Assembly: GCA_902564235.1 (NCBI GenBank)
Contig: CACFAG010000007.1
Span: 1 to 52,483 of the forward strand
Direction of reading: 5' to 3'
Length of the DNA stretch: 52,483 nucleotides
From: an uncultured Prochlorococcus sp.
Lineage (GTDB): Bacteria > Cyanobacteriota > Cyanobacteriia > PCC-6307 > Cyanobiaceae
A program made the translations under genes and the position numbers. Position 1 is the stretch's first letter. Each line of letters opens with the position of its first letter. The notes under the pieces were generated by a model. It searched no databases. It was not told the origin of the DNA and saw nothing but the letters and a program-made list of their open reading frames with translations. Below, piece after piece: positions 8,426 to 18,048 of this stretch.

Positions 8426-8986
8426 TTAATTTTCACGTCCAAGATAACTATCGTTACGGGTATCAACTTTAATCATTTCTCCCACAGAAATAAATAAAGG
8501 AACCATAACTTGAGCACCTGTTTCTAGAATAGCTGGTTTCGTGCCCCCACTAGCAGTATCACCTTTAACTCCAGGATCAGTCTCTGTAACTTTCAAAGTG
8601 ATAGATACTGGAAGTTCAACTTCTAGAACTTTACCATTATGAAAAATTACATTAACCTCCATTCCCTCTTTCAAATACTTTGCACCTTTACCAATTTGTT
8701 CAGAGGTGAGTCTTGTCTCTTCAAAACTTGTCATGTCCATAAAAACATAATCACCAGACTCCACATAAGTATGCTGCAGGTTAGACTTCTCAAGGATAGC
8801 CTGCTGTACTGATTCTCCGGCTCGAAAAGTTTTTTCAACCACATTGCCGCTTTGAACTGATTTTAATTTTGTTCGCACGAAAGCAGAACCCTTGCCAGGC
8901 TTGACATGTAGAAATTCTACAACGCGCCAAACTTGCCCATCCAATTCGATGGTAGTACCTGTGCGAAAATCGTTACTGGAAATCAT
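8426..8986 (-). CDS. efp: Translation elongation factor P
   Basis: Binds between the P and E sites of stalled ribosomes and helps form peptide bonds at proline runs. The 186-residue protein has the three beta-barrel domains: the KOW-like N-domain with loop [11 protein letters not shown] (Lys 32 is the position modified in other bacteria), the OB domain ([12 protein letters not shown]) and the C-terminal domain ending in [18 protein letters not shown], where the signature is intact. No EpmA-type modification gene is present in this window. It is the first gene of the efp-accB pair and is divergent from the cyclophilin gene over 43 bp, so both promoters share that gap. Confidence 0.98.
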   Translation of the reverse strand: MISSNDFRTGTTIELDGQVWRVVEFLHVKPGKGSAFVRTKLKSVQSGNVVEKTFRAGESVQQAILEKSNLQHTYVESGDYVFMDMTSFEETRLTSEQIGKGAKYLKEGMEVNVIFHNGKVLEVELPVSITLKVTETDPGVKGDTASGGTKPAILETGAQVMVPLFISVGEMIKVDTRNDSYLGREN

Positions 8987-9029
8987 TCCTGTATTACATC
9001 CCCAAGGATCATAAACCTGCTAGAGTGCT

Positions 9030-10121
9030 ATGCAAAAATTCTTATCAAATCAGAACAAACTTTTCTTATTTCTTTATATTGTAATTTTACAGGTTTTTCT
9101 CTTAAAACCTATTCAAGTACTAGCTGATTTACCTACTGGAAATGCAGTAAAAGACCCTAGTGCAATCCTCAGAAACGCCCTCCCTATCAAGCAAGTGGAG
9201 TTACAAGAACTTCAACACAAATTGGAAGAAACTAGTGACCTAGTCAGAGGAGGAAGATGGCCCGCTCTTACAAAAACTGTTACAAAATGTCAATCTTTAC
9301 TAAAAAAATACCAGAGTAAAATTATCCAAGAATTACCAAACGATAAAAAGAAAATTGCTGAAAAAACATTTTTAGAACTCAAAGAAAATTTTGATAATCT
9401 GCAAGATTATTCTAAATCAAAGGATAAATACTCATTTATAGCGACCCGAAGAGATGCTTTAGATAAAATAGGTGGATTAGAAGAATATTTTCTGCCAAAT
9501 GAATTCCCATACTCTATTCCCCAGGAATTTGATAAATTACCACGATTAATGGGCAGAGCAAAAGTCAATATAAAAACCTCCAAAGGAGATATGCAGGCAA
9601 TTGTGGATGGATTTAACGCCCCACTTACAGCAGGAGCATTTATAGATTTATCTTCAAAAAACTTCTACAAAGATTTACCTATAAACAGAGCAGAAGAATT
9701 TTTTGTACTGCAAACAGGTGATCCAATTGGTGAAGATATTGGTTACATAGATCCTGAAACAAACGAAGAACGTCACGTTCCCTTAGAAATTAGAATTCCT
9801 GATGAACAAGATACTTTTTATAATCAAACTTTTGAAGATTTAGGTCTTTACACAGAGACGCCAACATTACCCTTTGCGACACTTGGAACTCTAGGATGGT
9901 CCCATTCAAATACCGCAGTTGATGATGGCTCATCGCAATTTTTCTTCTTTTTATATGAAGCAGAATTAAATCCAGCAGGTCGCAATTTAATTGACGGGAG
10001 GAATGCTGCCTTTGGTTACGTAGTAGATGGATTTGATGTATTAGAAGAGCTTACTAAAGATGACACAATTATTTCAATTGATGTTTTAGAGGGAATTGAA
10101 AATCTCAAATTAAATGCATAA
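9030..10121 (+). CDS. Lumenal/periplasmic cyclophilin-type protein (CYP38/TLP40-like)
   Basis: A 363-residue protein with an export signal (hydrophobic core about 13-28, cleavage near VLADLP), a helical N-terminal half (about 45-160) rich in Leu, Glu and Lys, and a C-terminal cyclophilin beta-barrel (about 175-360). This layout is that of plant thylakoid CYP38/TLP40 and its cyanobacterial homologues, which support photosystem II assembly. The barrel is divergent: FVLQTGDP keeps the Phe and Gln of the human CypA FMxQ core, but the Arg 55 site is not FHR-like and the CypA His 126 position reads DGRNAAFG. Proline isomerase activity is therefore doubtful. It overlaps thiL by 8 bases. Confidence 0.9.
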   Translation: MQKFLSNQNKLFLFLYIVILQVFLLKPIQVLADLPTGNAVKDPSAILRNALPIKQVELQELQHKLEETSDLVRGGRWPALTKTVTKCQSLLKKYQSKIIQELPNDKKKIAEKTFLELKENFDNLQDYSKSKDKYSFIATRRDALDKIGGLEEYFLPNEFPYSIPQEFDKLPRLMGRAKVNIKTSKGDMQAIVDGFNAPLTAGAFIDLSSKNFYKDLPINRAEEFFVLQTGDPIGEDIGYIDPETNEERHVPLEIRIPDEQDTFYNQTFEDLGLYTETPTLPFATLGTLGWSHSNTAVDDGSSQFFFFLYEAELNPAGRNLIDGRNAAFGYVVDGFDVLEELTKDDTIISIDVLEGIENLKLNA

Positions 10122-11094
10122 AGAAATATTAGAAGATATAGGGGAAAAAGAATTAATAAATAGGCTAGGAAAATTTATGCCTAAAAATCAAGTTATGGAT
10201 GATTGCGCTTTAATCAAAACTAAAAATTTACTTGTTAATACTGATTCTATGGTTGAAAATGTTCATTTCAATGAAATTACTATTTGTCCAATGGACCTTG
10301 GGTGGAAAGCAGTTGTTAGCAACATCTCTGACTTATTATCCAGTGGTAGCAAGAAAACTATAGGTATTACAATAAGCCTAGTTCTACCTGCTAAAACTGA
10401 GTGGATTTGGGTTGAAGAGTTATATAGAGGAATAAATAAAGCTTTAAACAAATATGGCGGGATAATTCTTGGTGGAGATTGCTCAAAAGGAAATCAAAAA
10501 GTCATATCAATTACTGCCTTTGGGATTCAAGGTGAACTTGCATTACGAAGAAACGCATGTAAACCAGGAGATATCATTTTAACTACAGGAATTCATGGTC
10601 TTAGCAAACTAGGATTTTTAATTAAAAATAAAATTAATTTAGATACTAAAATTTCTCTTAATAAAAGATTAATCAGTAAATCTATTGAACATTTTTGTCG
10701 CCCTAAAGTTTACCCAAATTTTCTAAAAAATCTTATAAAAACTCGCTCTAATAAAAAAATCAACAGAATAGGATGTACTGATAGCAGTGATGGTCTATTT
10801 CAAGCTTTACAAGATTTAGCAAGTGCTAGCAAATGCAAAGCAATTATCAATTATGAAAAAATACCTAAAGATAAGGATTGGCCAACAGGAGATAAATGGG
10901 ATGAATATTATTTTTTTGGAGGAGAAGATTACGAATTAGTTTTCTCCTTACCAAAAAAGTGGGCAAAAAATTTATCCAGACTTGATAAAGATATTAACGA
11001 GATTGGTTATTTTGCTGATGGTGAACCATCAATAGAATTTAAAGATAATAACAAAAACAAATTATTAAATAACACTCCTTTCAAGCATTTTTAA
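10114..11094 (+). CDS. thiL: Thiamine-monophosphate kinase
   Basis: Phosphorylates thiamine monophosphate to the cofactor thiamine diphosphate with ATP. The 326-residue protein has the metal and phosphate motifs of the PurM/ThiL fold: MDDCALIK near 29-36, VNTDSMVENVHF near 43-54, the GGDCSKG near 120-126, and CTDSSDGL near 222-229. GGEDYELVFSLP near 268-279 is the typical C-terminal strand. Its ATG at 10114 lies within the last codons of the cyclophilin gene, so the two are translationally coupled or at least cotranscribed. The stop abuts that of convergent gap2 with no spacer. Confidence 0.95.
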   Translation: MHKEILEDIGEKELINRLGKFMPKNQVMDDCALIKTKNLLVNTDSMVENVHFNEITICPMDLGWKAVVSNISDLLSSGSKKTIGITISLVLPAKTEWIWVEELYRGINKALNKYGGIILGGDCSKGNQKVISITAFGIQGELALRRNACKPGDIILTTGIHGLSKLGFLIKNKINLDTKISLNKRLISKSIEHFCRPKVYPNFLKNLIKTRSNKKINRIGCTDSSDGLFQALQDLASASKCKAIINYEKIPKDKDWPTGDKWDEYYFFGGEDYELVFSLPKKWAKNLSRLDKDINEIGYFADGEPSIEFKDNNKNKLLNNTPFKHF

Positions 11095-12117
11095 TTATTC
11101 CCAATTTTTTGCAACAATCTCTGCTAAATCTACAACTCTCTGACTATAACCCCACTCATTGTCATACCATGCAAGCACTTTTACAAGGTTATCTCCGATA
11201 CACATAGTAAGGTCACTATCTACAATTGATGATTCATTAGTACCTGCGTAATCGCTTGACACTAATGGTTCATCTCCATACTTAATGATGCCTTTCATTG
11301 CGCTTAGAGATGCTTCCTTGAGAGCATTATTGACTTCTGCAGCTGTGACAGATTTAGAAGATTCAAAAACAAAATCAACTGCTGAAACGTTAGGAGTTGG
11401 AACTCTCATTGCAATTCCTGTTAATTTGCCTTTCATTTCTGGGTATACCAGAGCTACTGCTTTTGCAGCTCCTGTAGAAGTAGGAACGATGTTTGTAGCA
11501 GCGGCTCTAGCCCTTCTTAGATCTCTATGACTATTATCTAAAATTCTTTGATCCCCTGTATAACTATGAATTGTAGTCATCAATCCTTTGTTAATCCCAA
11601 AAGTTTGATCTAAAACTTTAACTACTGGAGCTAAACAGTTCGTTGTACAACTAGCGTTACTCAAAATATCATAGTCTTTATGTTTATATGTATCAGCATT
11701 GACTCCAACTACATAAGTACCAACGCCATCACCTTTACCAGGAGCAGTTAAGATGACTTTTTTTGCTCCTACTTCTAAATGCTTACTTGCACCTACGTCT
11801 GTATTAAATACTCCAGTAGATTCAATAACCAAATCTACACCCCAGTCTTTCCAAGGAAGATTCATTGGGTTTCTATCAGAGAAGCATTTAATTGTCTTGT
11901 TGTTAATTACAAAAGTATCATCAGTATATTGAATATCAACACCATCAAGTTGACCAAGAACTGAGTCATACTTTAATAGATGAGCATTAGTTTTAGGATC
12001 TGAGGTAACATTAATTCCAACTACTTCAATATTGGTGTAAGCCCCTCTACTAAGCCAACAACGCATAAAGTTTCGACCAATTCTGCCAAAGCCGTTAATT
12101 GCAACACGCAAAGTCAT
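11095..12117 (-). CDS. gap2: Glyceraldehyde-3-phosphate dehydrogenase, Calvin-cycle type
   Basis: Reduces 1,3-bisphosphoglycerate to glyceraldehyde-3-phosphate, using NADPH or NADH. The 340-residue protein has the dinucleotide loop INGFGRIGR (7-15), the catalytic SNASCTTNC with Cys 157, and the C-terminal [14 protein letters not shown]. The second strand ends [15 protein letters not shown] without the acidic residue of strictly NAD-specific enzymes, matching the photosynthetic Gap2 class. ATG at 12117 is followed by the expected sequence. It is divergent from murC over 192 bp, the longest divergent intergenic gap in this part of the window, consistent with a strong independent promoter. Confidence 0.98.
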   Translation of the reverse strand: MTLRVAINGFGRIGRNFMRCWLSRGAYTNIEVVGINVTSDPKTNAHLLKYDSVLGQLDGVDIQYTDDTFVINNKTIKCFSDRNPMNLPWKDWGVDLVIESTGVFNTDVGASKHLEVGAKKVILTAPGKGDGVGTYVVGVNADTYKHKDYDILSNASCTTNCLAPVVKVLDQTFGINKGLMTTIHSYTGDQRILDNSHRDLRRARAAATNIVPTSTGAAKAVALVYPEMKGKLTGIAMRVPTPNVSAVDFVFESSKSVTAAEVNNALKEASLSAMKGIIKYGDEPLVSSDYAGTNESSIVDSDLTMCIGDNLVKVLAWYDNEWGYSQRVVDLAEIVAKNWE

Positions 12118-12153
12118 AACTAATAATTTCTAAATGATTAACCTAAGTTGCTG

Positions 12154-12159
12154 ATCATA
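12154..12159 (-). promoter_or_regulatory. Possible -10 element of gap2
   Basis: On the minus strand this reads TATGAT, one mismatch from TATAAT, about 36 bases upstream of the gap2 start, giving a predicted leader near 30 nt. No convincing -35 hexamer sits at the usual spacing, which is common in Prochlorococcus. Prediction only. Confidence 0.3.
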
Positions 12160-12309
12160 CTGAATTTTGTGCAATAACGTAAGGTTTTTTTGATTTATTA
12201 AGCAAATAAGTCTAGTTTTGTATTAATTCAAGAAAAAAAAACATTTTTTTTAAGAAAAAATAGCAAAATTTTACCCAGAAGTTATTTTAATTTAAGTAAA
12301 AGATAAACA

Positions 12310-13719
12310 TTGGATAAAAAATTACTATTGAAAAGTCATTTTCATTTTATTGGGATTGGAGGTATTGGGATGTCAGCATTAGCAATAGGTTTACTTAAAA
12401 AAGGTTGTTCAGTTTCAGGATCTGATTTAGTTAAAAACGATGAAACTAAAAAATTGGAGAAATTGGGTGCTGTAATTTTTAATTCTCAAATGCGACAAAA
12501 TATTGAATTTGTTATTTCAAAATTTAGCAACAAATTGATTAATTTTGTTGTAAGCACAGCCATCAAGCCAGAAAATGAAGAATTTTTGTACTGCAGAGAA
12601 AAAAATTTATCAATAAAACATCGTTCAGACATACTTGCAATGCTAATGCGCTGTTACACTACATTGGCGGTAGCCGGCAGCCACGGAAAAACATCAACAA
12701 GTACATTTCTTTCTACAATACTTGAGTTATGTACACGTAATTCTTCTTCAATAACTGGAGGAATAATTCCTATTTATAACTCTAATTGTCATTTAGAAAA
12801 TACAAAATATTTAGTGGCTGAAGTTGATGAATCTGATGGGACAATTAATAAATATAAGTCGGATATCGGAATAATCAATAACATTGATTTTGATCATTGC
12901 GATCACTTTTCTAATTTAGGTGAAGTCGTATCTTCTTTTAAAAGTTTTGAAAAAAATTCTAAAAAATTATTGCTTAATTTTGATTGTGAAACCTTAAGAG
13001 ATAATTTTTATTCCAATTATAAGTGGTCAAATACTACGGCTAAAAACGTAGCTTATGCAGTAATTCCGACTGAAATTAATTCAAATTATACAATTGGAAA
13101 ATATTATGAAAATGAAAAGTTTATAAGTAGCTTAAATATTCCAATTCCAGGATTACATAATCTATCTAATATCACCGCAGCAATAGCAGCTTCAAGAATG
13201 ATAGGAGTGGATTTTATAGCAATTAAGAAAAATATTAAATATCTGAAACTCCCAAAAAAAAGATTTGAATTCAGAGGCCAAATAGATGAAAGAAGTTTAT
13301 ATGATGATTATGCACATCACCCAAACGAAATAAAAGAGACGATTAAATTAGGAAGATTATTGATTCAGCAAAAACATAATAATGAATATCAAAAAAGTAG
13401 ATTAATAGCTATATTTCAACCTCATAGATACTCTCGAGTAAAGCAATTTACTAATGAATTCGCTGAAGAATTATCAAAAGCAGATGTTATTTATGTAACC
13501 AGTATTTATGGAGCAGGAGAAGCAAACGAAGATAAAATTACTTCGAAAATTATCACAGATCTGATTTGTAAAAAAAATAAAAATGTTAGTTTCATAAATA
13601 ATTATTATGAAGCTACAAGAAATTTTTACGACTTAACTCAAAAAGGGGATTTAATTTTGAATATGGGAGCTGGTGATTGTCATAATTTCTGGTCAATTTT
13701 AAATGAAAAAAATAATTAA
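12310..13719 (+). CDS. murC: UDP-N-acetylmuramate--L-alanine ligase
   Basis: Adds L-alanine to UDP-MurNAc with ATP, the first amino acid of the peptidoglycan stem. The 469-residue protein has the N-terminal UDP-binding Rossmann motif FIGIGGIGMSALA (about 13-25), the ATP loop VAGSHGKTSTS (about 121-131), EVDESDGT, the NIDFDHCDH segment, and the C-domain motif DDYAHHPNEI, all Mur ligase hallmarks. The start is TTG at 12310: an in-frame TAA lies two codons upstream at 12304 and no ATG precedes the nucleotide-binding motif. murB follows 16 bases later on the same strand, as in many bacteria. Confidence 0.97.
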   Translation: MDKKLLLKSHFHFIGIGGIGMSALAIGLLKKGCSVSGSDLVKNDETKKLEKLGAVIFNSQMRQNIEFVISKFSNKLINFVVSTAIKPENEEFLYCREKNLSIKHRSDILAMLMRCYTTLAVAGSHGKTSTSTFLSTILELCTRNSSSITGGIIPIYNSNCHLENTKYLVAEVDESDGTINKYKSDIGIINNIDFDHCDHFSNLGEVVSSFKSFEKNSKKLLLNFDCETLRDNFYSNYKWSNTTAKNVAYAVIPTEINSNYTIGKYYENEKFISSLNIPIPGLHNLSNITAAIAASRMIGVDFIAIKKNIKYLKLPKKRFEFRGQIDERSLYDDYAHHPNEIKETIKLGRLLIQQKHNNEYQKSRLIAIFQPHRYSRVKQFTNEFAEELSKADVIYVTSIYGAGEANEDKITSKIITDLICKKNKNVSFINNYYEATRNFYDLTQKGDLILNMGAGDCHNFWSILNEKNN

Positions 13720-13735
13720 AATAGATAAATAATTT

Positions 13736-14629
13736 ATGAATAAAAAAAATTTTTCCAAAAACTGTAATTTAAGTAGTTATACCACTATAAAAGTGGGAGG
13801 AGTAGCTGAATATTTTGCTGAGCCTAGAAGCATTGAAGAACTTTCACATCTAATAAAATGGGCTCATTTAAACAACCAAAGATGTCAAATAATTGGCGCA
13901 GGTTCAAATCTTTTAATAAATAATATTTTTATAAAAGGCTTAGTTATTTGTACAAAAAAATTGAAATCTCTAAAGATAGAGCCATATTCAGGAATTGTTG
14001 AAGCGGAAGCAGGTGTAATGCTCCCAACATTATCTAATTCTCTTGCTAAAAATGGATTACAAGGAGGAGAATGGGCTGTCGGAATTCCAGGAACATTAGG
14101 AGGAGCAATTTATATGAACGCTGGCACAGGTAATTTATCGCTAGCAAAAAATCTTATTTCCGTAGAAGTTATAAATAATAAAACTCATGAAAAACTTGAA
14201 ATTGAAAAAAAAGATATCAATTTTGAGTATAGATTTAGCTCTTTTCAAAGAAATGATTTAACAATTATTAGTGCAAGATTACATTTTGAACCTAATGGAA
14301 ATCTAGAACAATTAATTCAAACAACCAAAAATAACCTTAAATTAAAAACAGAAACACAACCATATCATCAACCAAGTTTTGGCAGTGTTTTTAAAAATCC
14401 TGAAAATAATTATGCAGCAAAATTAATTGATGATATTGGTTTAAAGGGATTTAAAATTGGCGGTGCTGAAATTTCTAAAATGCATTCAAATTTTATAATT
14501 AACACTTCTTCAGCAAGTTCAAAAGATGTTTATGAATTAATAACAGTAATTCAACAAAAAGTACTACAAAACAAAGGAATTTATTTGCAACCGGAAGTAA
14601 GAATGATTGGTTTTGACTATCCTAATTAA
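13736..14629 (+). CDS. murB: UDP-N-acetylenolpyruvoylglucosamine reductase
   Basis: NADPH-dependent flavoprotein that reduces the enolpyruvyl ether to make UDP-MurNAc, the substrate of the MurC encoded just upstream. The 297-residue protein carries the FAD-binding motifs [14 protein letters not shown] (about 17-30), IGAGSNLLI (about 54-62) and [15 protein letters not shown] (about 115-129), and the C-terminal [11 protein letters not shown] with the catalytic serine, plus the final QPEVRMIG glutamate. The short, loop-less C-domain fits the type II enzymes of the Bacillus/cyanobacterial class. Together with murC and the downstream ybaB gene it forms a tight plus-strand run. Confidence 0.97.
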   Translation: MNKKNFSKNCNLSSYTTIKVGGVAEYFAEPRSIEELSHLIKWAHLNNQRCQIIGAGSNLLINNIFIKGLVICTKKLKSLKIEPYSGIVEAEAGVMLPTLSNSLAKNGLQGGEWAVGIPGTLGGAIYMNAGTGNLSLAKNLISVEVINNKTHEKLEIEKKDINFEYRFSSFQRNDLTIISARLHFEPNGNLEQLIQTTKNNLKLKTETQPYHQPSFGSVFKNPENNYAAKLIDDIGLKGFKIGGAEISKMHSNFIINTSSASSKDVYELITVIQQKVLQNKGIYLQPEVRMIGFDYPN

Positions 14630-14646
14630 AGAAACGTTTTTACAAA

Positions 14647-14997
14647 ATGGCGGGTTTTGGACTTCCTAACTTTGGACAACTTACAGAAGCTTTTAAAAAA
14701 GCTAAACAAATTCAGCAAGATGCTCAAAAATTACAAGATGAACTTGAAAATATGGAGATTGAAGGCAAAAGTGATGATGAAATGATAAAAGTTTGGATAA
14801 GTGGAAACCAACTGCCTTTAAAGGTAGAAGTACAAGAAAATATCTTAAATGCAAATAAAGAACAAATAGAGCGAAACATCCTACAAGCTATTCAAAAAGC
14901 TCATGAATTATCAACTACAACTATGAAAGAAAGGATGAATGATTTGACTGGCGGATTAAATCTTAATCTCCCTGGTTTTGATAATAGTGACTCTTAG
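14647..14997 (+). CDS. YbaB/EbfC family nucleoid-associated protein
   Basis: The 116-residue protein is the small dimeric YbaB/EbfC DNA-binding type: an N-terminal helix with [25 protein letters not shown], a three-strand sheet with [14 protein letters not shown], and a C-terminal helix with [23 protein letters not shown]. Homologues bind DNA without strong sequence preference and affect nucleoid shape and gene expression. It starts 17 bases after murB on the same strand. Its last 35 bases are antisense to the 3' end of rsgA, so the two convergent genes share their ends. Confidence 0.93.
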   Translation: MAGFGLPNFGQLTEAFKKAKQIQQDAQKLQDELENMEIEGKSDDEMIKVWISGNQLPLKVEVQENILNANKEQIERNILQAIQKAHELSTTTMKERMNDLTGGLNLNLPGFDNSDS

Positions 14998-15880
14998 AAG
15001 ACTCAATCATTTCTTTATAAAAAGGATATCTTTCGAAAGATTTATTTAAATTACATCCCTCATCATTTAAATGTAAACAGTTACGAAATTTACACTTAAA
15101 TCCTTCTTTGCTTACCTGTTTATATATTTCTGAATAAAGATTTGGTAACAACTTAATATCGACCTCAAGAGGTTGCATATTAAAACCAGGAGTATCCACA
15201 ATGTAACTTTGATTCGATATAGAAAATAACTCAACATTTCGAGTAGTATTTTTTCCTCTCTTAATTTTATTGGAAACTGGAGCAGTGCTATTTTGAAGAC
15301 CTGGAATAATCATATTTAGCAAAGTAGTTTTGCCAACTCCAGATGGGCCCACAAAAATTGAACATTCTTTTTGCTTTAACTCGGCTAATAAATTTTTAAA
15401 GCAGTCAGATTTCTCTAAATTTAAAGTTATTACTTGGTAACCCCATTTCTCAAATTTATCAAGTAAATATGATCTTCTTTTATCAGAAATTAAATCACAC
15501 TTTGTCAACACTAAGGAAACTTCAGCTCCCATTGATTCTGCTGATATCAAAAACCTATTAACTTGAGATAAATTTAACTCTGGTTCTTCAACGGAAAAAG
15601 TAACATATATGTTAGAAATGTTTGCAACTGAGGGTCTAACTAAAAGATTTTTTCTTTTTTTTAGACTTGTTATTATTGCACGTTTACTTTTAAAATCAAT
15701 TTTTTCAATCGCTACTTCGTCTCCAACATAAATTAATTGATCCTTGAAATTTATAGACTTTTTAACCTTACATAAAAATTTCTCACTATTTCCAGAGTTT
15801 TCTTGATTTTTTAAATCAACTAAATAAAAATTATTGAATTTTTTCGTAACTAAACCTAAATATTTACTATTAGTTTTCAT
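14963..15880 (-). CDS. rsgA: Small ribosomal subunit biogenesis GTPase RsgA
   Basis: A late-stage 30S assembly factor with GTPase activity stimulated by the subunit. The 305-residue protein has the diagnostic circularly permuted motif order: G4 TKCD (126-129), then G1 [12 protein letters not shown] (178-189), then G3 DTPG. An OB-fold precedes (about 5-75) and a zinc-finger follows, with [14 protein letters not shown] near the C-terminus. ATG at 15880 lies inside the tusA-like gene, overlapping by 11 bases, consistent with cotranscription as grpE-dnaJ-tusA-rsgA. Its 3' end overlaps ybaB by 35 bases. Confidence 0.96.
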   Translation of the reverse strand: MKTNSKYLGLVTKKFNNFYLVDLKNQENSGNSEKFLCKVKKSINFKDQLIYVGDEVAIEKIDFKSKRAIITSLKKRKNLLVRPSVANISNIYVTFSVEEPELNLSQVNRFLISAESMGAEVSLVLTKCDLISDKRRSYLLDKFEKWGYQVITLNLEKSDCFKNLLAELKQKECSIFVGPSGVGKTTLLNMIIPGLQNSTAPVSNKIKRGKNTTRNVELFSISNQSYIVDTPGFNMQPLEVDIKLLPNLYSEIYKQVSKEGFKCKFRNCLHLNDEGCNLNKSFERYPFYKEMIESSKSHYYQNQGD

Positions 15881-16100
15881 TCAATATTTTTATTTTTATA
15901 AATTTTTCATTTTCTTTGATTTGTTTAAACAAACATCCCATCTCTTTTAAATTTTTTAATACCATTTCTTCTGGTTCGCCTTTATCTAGTTCAACAATAA
16001 GTTGTTCGTTTTTAGATAACTTCTCCAAAGCCAATTTAATTTTGACAACATTTAAAGGACATGGAACAGATTTAAGATCCAAATGCTTTAAGGAAGTCAT
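15870..16100 (-). CDS. TusA-family sulfurtransferase-like protein (76 aa)
   Basis: A small two-layer alpha/beta protein of the TusA/SirA family. The core is LDLKSVPCPLNVVKIKLAL (about 7-25) with one conserved cysteine (Cys 14) at the start of helix 1, then LIVELDKGEP and the C-terminal strand KFIKIKIL. The second proline of the classical CPxP motif is Asn here, which I recall as usual in cyanobacterial members. E. coli TusA relays sulfur for tRNA thiolation; the role in cyanobacteria is not established. It overlaps dnaJ by one base and rsgA by 11, so is probably part of their transcript. Confidence 0.88.
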   Translation of the reverse strand: MTSLKHLDLKSVPCPLNVVKIKLALEKLSKNEQLIVELDKGEPEEMVLKNLKEMGCLFKQIKENEKFIKIKILNEN

Positions 16101-17224
16101 TAAGAATCTTTACCAAATAATTTACTAAAAAGTCCACTACTGGAATTAATATTCTTTTCTGAATATTGAGAAGCTAAACCTTCTAAAAGCTCTCTTTCTC
16201 CGTCGGTTATACGAGTTGGTAATTTTACTTTTATTAAGACTTCATGATTTCCTCTCGCAACCGGATTTCCAAGTCTAGGTACCCCTTTATTCTCAAGTGA
16301 AAGAGTTGTATTTGGTTGCGTACCACTTGGAATTTTTAAATTAACATCTCCATCAACTGTAGTAATTTTAACAGTGTCACCTAAAATAGCCTGTAAATAA
16401 CTCACTGCTATTTCTGAGTAAATAGTCACACCATCTCTTTTTAATTTTGCATCATTCTGAACTTTTATAAAAACATAAAGATCTCCAGGCGGACCCCCTT
16501 TCAAACCAACATTTCCCTCACCGGAAACTCTTAATTTAGTGCCAGTATCAACTCCTGCAGGAATATTAATTCTTAATTTTTTTCTGACTTGCTTAACTCC
16601 ATTACCACCGCAACTTACACATGGATCTGCAATTATCTGACCAGCCCCATTACATGAAGGACATTCAGCTACTTGTGTGAAATTACCAAAAGGTGTTCTT
16701 GTAGCTCTTCTAACTTGTCCACTTCCACCACATGTTGAACAAGTTTTGGGTCCGGTTCCAGGTTTAGCACCTGTACCCCTACAGACTTCACATGTCTCAA
16801 GATGAGGAATTTTAATTTCTCTTTGTTGTCCAAAAATTGCATCTTTAAAGTCAACATTAAGGTCATACCTTAGATCATCTCCTTGTTGAGGACCTCTTCT
16901 TTGTGTTCTGCCTCCTTGTGGATTTTGCCCCCCAAAACCATTAAAAAAAGTTTCAAATAAATCGGCAAAGCCACCCATGTCTCCCATATCAGGCATTCCA
17001 GCTGCACCTCCAAGACCAGCCTCTCCAAATTGGTCATATCTTGCTCTAGTTTCAGGATTAGATAATGCTTCATAAGCTTTACCAATTTCTTTAAATTTAT
17101 CTTCTGCACCTGGTTCTTTATTAACATCAGGATGATATTGTCTTGCTAATTTTCTATAAGCCTTTTTTAAAGTGTCCGGATCAGCATCTCTTGAAACTCC
17201 AAGTATTTGATAAAAATCAGCCAT
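16100..17224 (-). CDS. dnaJ: Chaperone protein DnaJ
   Basis: Hsp40 co-chaperone that delivers clients to DnaK and stimulates its ATPase. The 374-residue protein is a type I DnaJ: J domain with YHPDVNK (about 31-37), a Gly/Phe-rich linker (about 75-115, FFNGFGGQN), four zinc motifs [24 protein letters not shown] and CVSCGGNG (about 150-215), and two C-terminal barrel domains. It follows grpE by 29 bases on the same strand. The partner dnaK is elsewhere in this window, at the right edge, on the opposite strand and about 33 kb away, on the other side of the probable origin. Confidence 0.97.
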   Translation of the reverse strand: MADFYQILGVSRDADPDTLKKAYRKLARQYHPDVNKEPGAEDKFKEIGKAYEALSNPETRARYDQFGEAGLGGAAGMPDMGDMGGFADLFETFFNGFGGQNPQGGRTQRRGPQQGDDLRYDLNVDFKDAIFGQQREIKIPHLETCEVCRGTGAKPGTGPKTCSTCGGSGQVRRATRTPFGNFTQVAECPSCNGAGQIIADPCVSCGGNGVKQVRKKLRINIPAGVDTGTKLRVSGEGNVGLKGGPPGDLYVFIKVQNDAKLKRDGVTIYSEIAVSYLQAILGDTVKITTVDGDVNLKIPSGTQPNTTLSLENKGVPRLGNPVARGNHEVLIKVKLPTRITDGERELLEGLASQYSEKNINSSSGLFSKLFGKDS

Positions 17225-17253
17225 TAGATAATGCTCAAGTAAAAATTTGGAAT

Positions 17254-17973
17254 TTATACATCTTCAGAAGTATTTTCTTCTGAATCAATATTCTCTTCAA
17301 CTGTATCCTTTTCTACTTCCTCTTGTGAATTTTGTTTACCAGGTCCCATAGAAACTTTTACCAAAGCATGTCTCAAGACCTTACCTTCTAGATGGTAACC
17401 TCGCTGCAATTCCTCTAGAATAAAGTCTTCCTCAAACTCCTCACTAGGCTCTCTTAAAACAGCTTCATGTAAATTTGGATCAAATTGCTGACCAACAACT
17501 CTCATAGGTGAAACGCCTTGTTGTTTTAAAACTTCTACCAATTGCTTATACAAACCTTGATAACTTCTATGAAGAGATTGAGCTTCTTCACTTTCTGGTT
17601 TAAGTTGTTGTCTTGCTCTCTCAAAATTATCAACTATAGGGAGTATCGCGGTTAAAGTCTTTGAAACAAGTTGGATTTTTAAATCGTCCTGATCTCTAGA
17701 TTGCCTTTTTCGAAAATTATCAAAATCTGCTGAAATTCTTACATATTGATTTTTTAATGTTTCATGTTCTTTTTCTAATTGTTCTAATCTTGCATCATTA
17801 TTAGAAATAGTATTTTTTAATTCTTCAGTATTTATTTCTTCTGTTTTTTGAGTAGAAAATTTATCATTTTCAATTATTTGATCTTCACTAGGCAAAGTAT
17901 CATTAGGAGGATTATCCTGATTAGAAAACTCATTTTCTTTATTCTCAATATTTTCTGATTGATTTTCAATCAT
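17254..17973 (-). CDS. grpE: Nucleotide exchange factor GrpE
   Basis: Releases ADP from DnaK in the Hsp70 cycle. The 239-residue protein has a long acidic, Asn/Glu-rich N-terminal tail (about 1-70), a coiled coil ([20 protein letters not shown], about 58-77 onward) and the conserved beta domain with [13 protein letters not shown] and [17 protein letters not shown]. The C-terminal 25 residues are again acidic. This is longer than E. coli GrpE (197 residues), mostly due to the tails, as in other cyanobacteria. Upstream is a GC-rich small hairpin (18028-18041) and then msrB on the same strand; downstream lies dnaJ. Confidence 0.97.
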   Translation of the reverse strand: MIENQSENIENKENEFSNQDNPPNDTLPSEDQIIENDKFSTQKTEEINTEELKNTISNNDARLEQLEKEHETLKNQYVRISADFDNFRKRQSRDQDDLKIQLVSKTLTAILPIVDNFERARQQLKPESEEAQSLHRSYQGLYKQLVEVLKQQGVSPMRVVGQQFDPNLHEAVLREPSEEFEEDFILEELQRGYHLEGKVLRHALVKVSMGPGKQNSQEEVEKDTVEENIDSEENTSEDV

Positions 17974-18027
17974 TTTTCTAAAAATTTGTTAAAACTATTT
18001 TCCTTTAAAGTGATGCACAAAACAAGT

Positions 18028-18041
18028 TGCGGAAGGCCGCA
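18028..18041 (-). terminator. Short GC-rich hairpin between msrB and grpE
   Basis: TGCGG and CCGCA form a perfect 5-bp stem around a 4-nt loop, standing out in DNA that is otherwise about two-thirds A/T. It lies 7 bases after the msrB stop in transcript sense and is followed by a broken T-run (TTGTTTTG). It could be a weak terminator for msrB or part of the grpE leader; the stem is short, so confidence is low. Confidence 0.35.
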
Positions 18042-18048
18042 CAAATAT

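Noticed and set aside
16669..17127. Two alternative minus-strand frames (65 and 85 codons)
   Set aside because: Shifted-frame shadows of dnaJ, whose own frame shows all zinc motifs.
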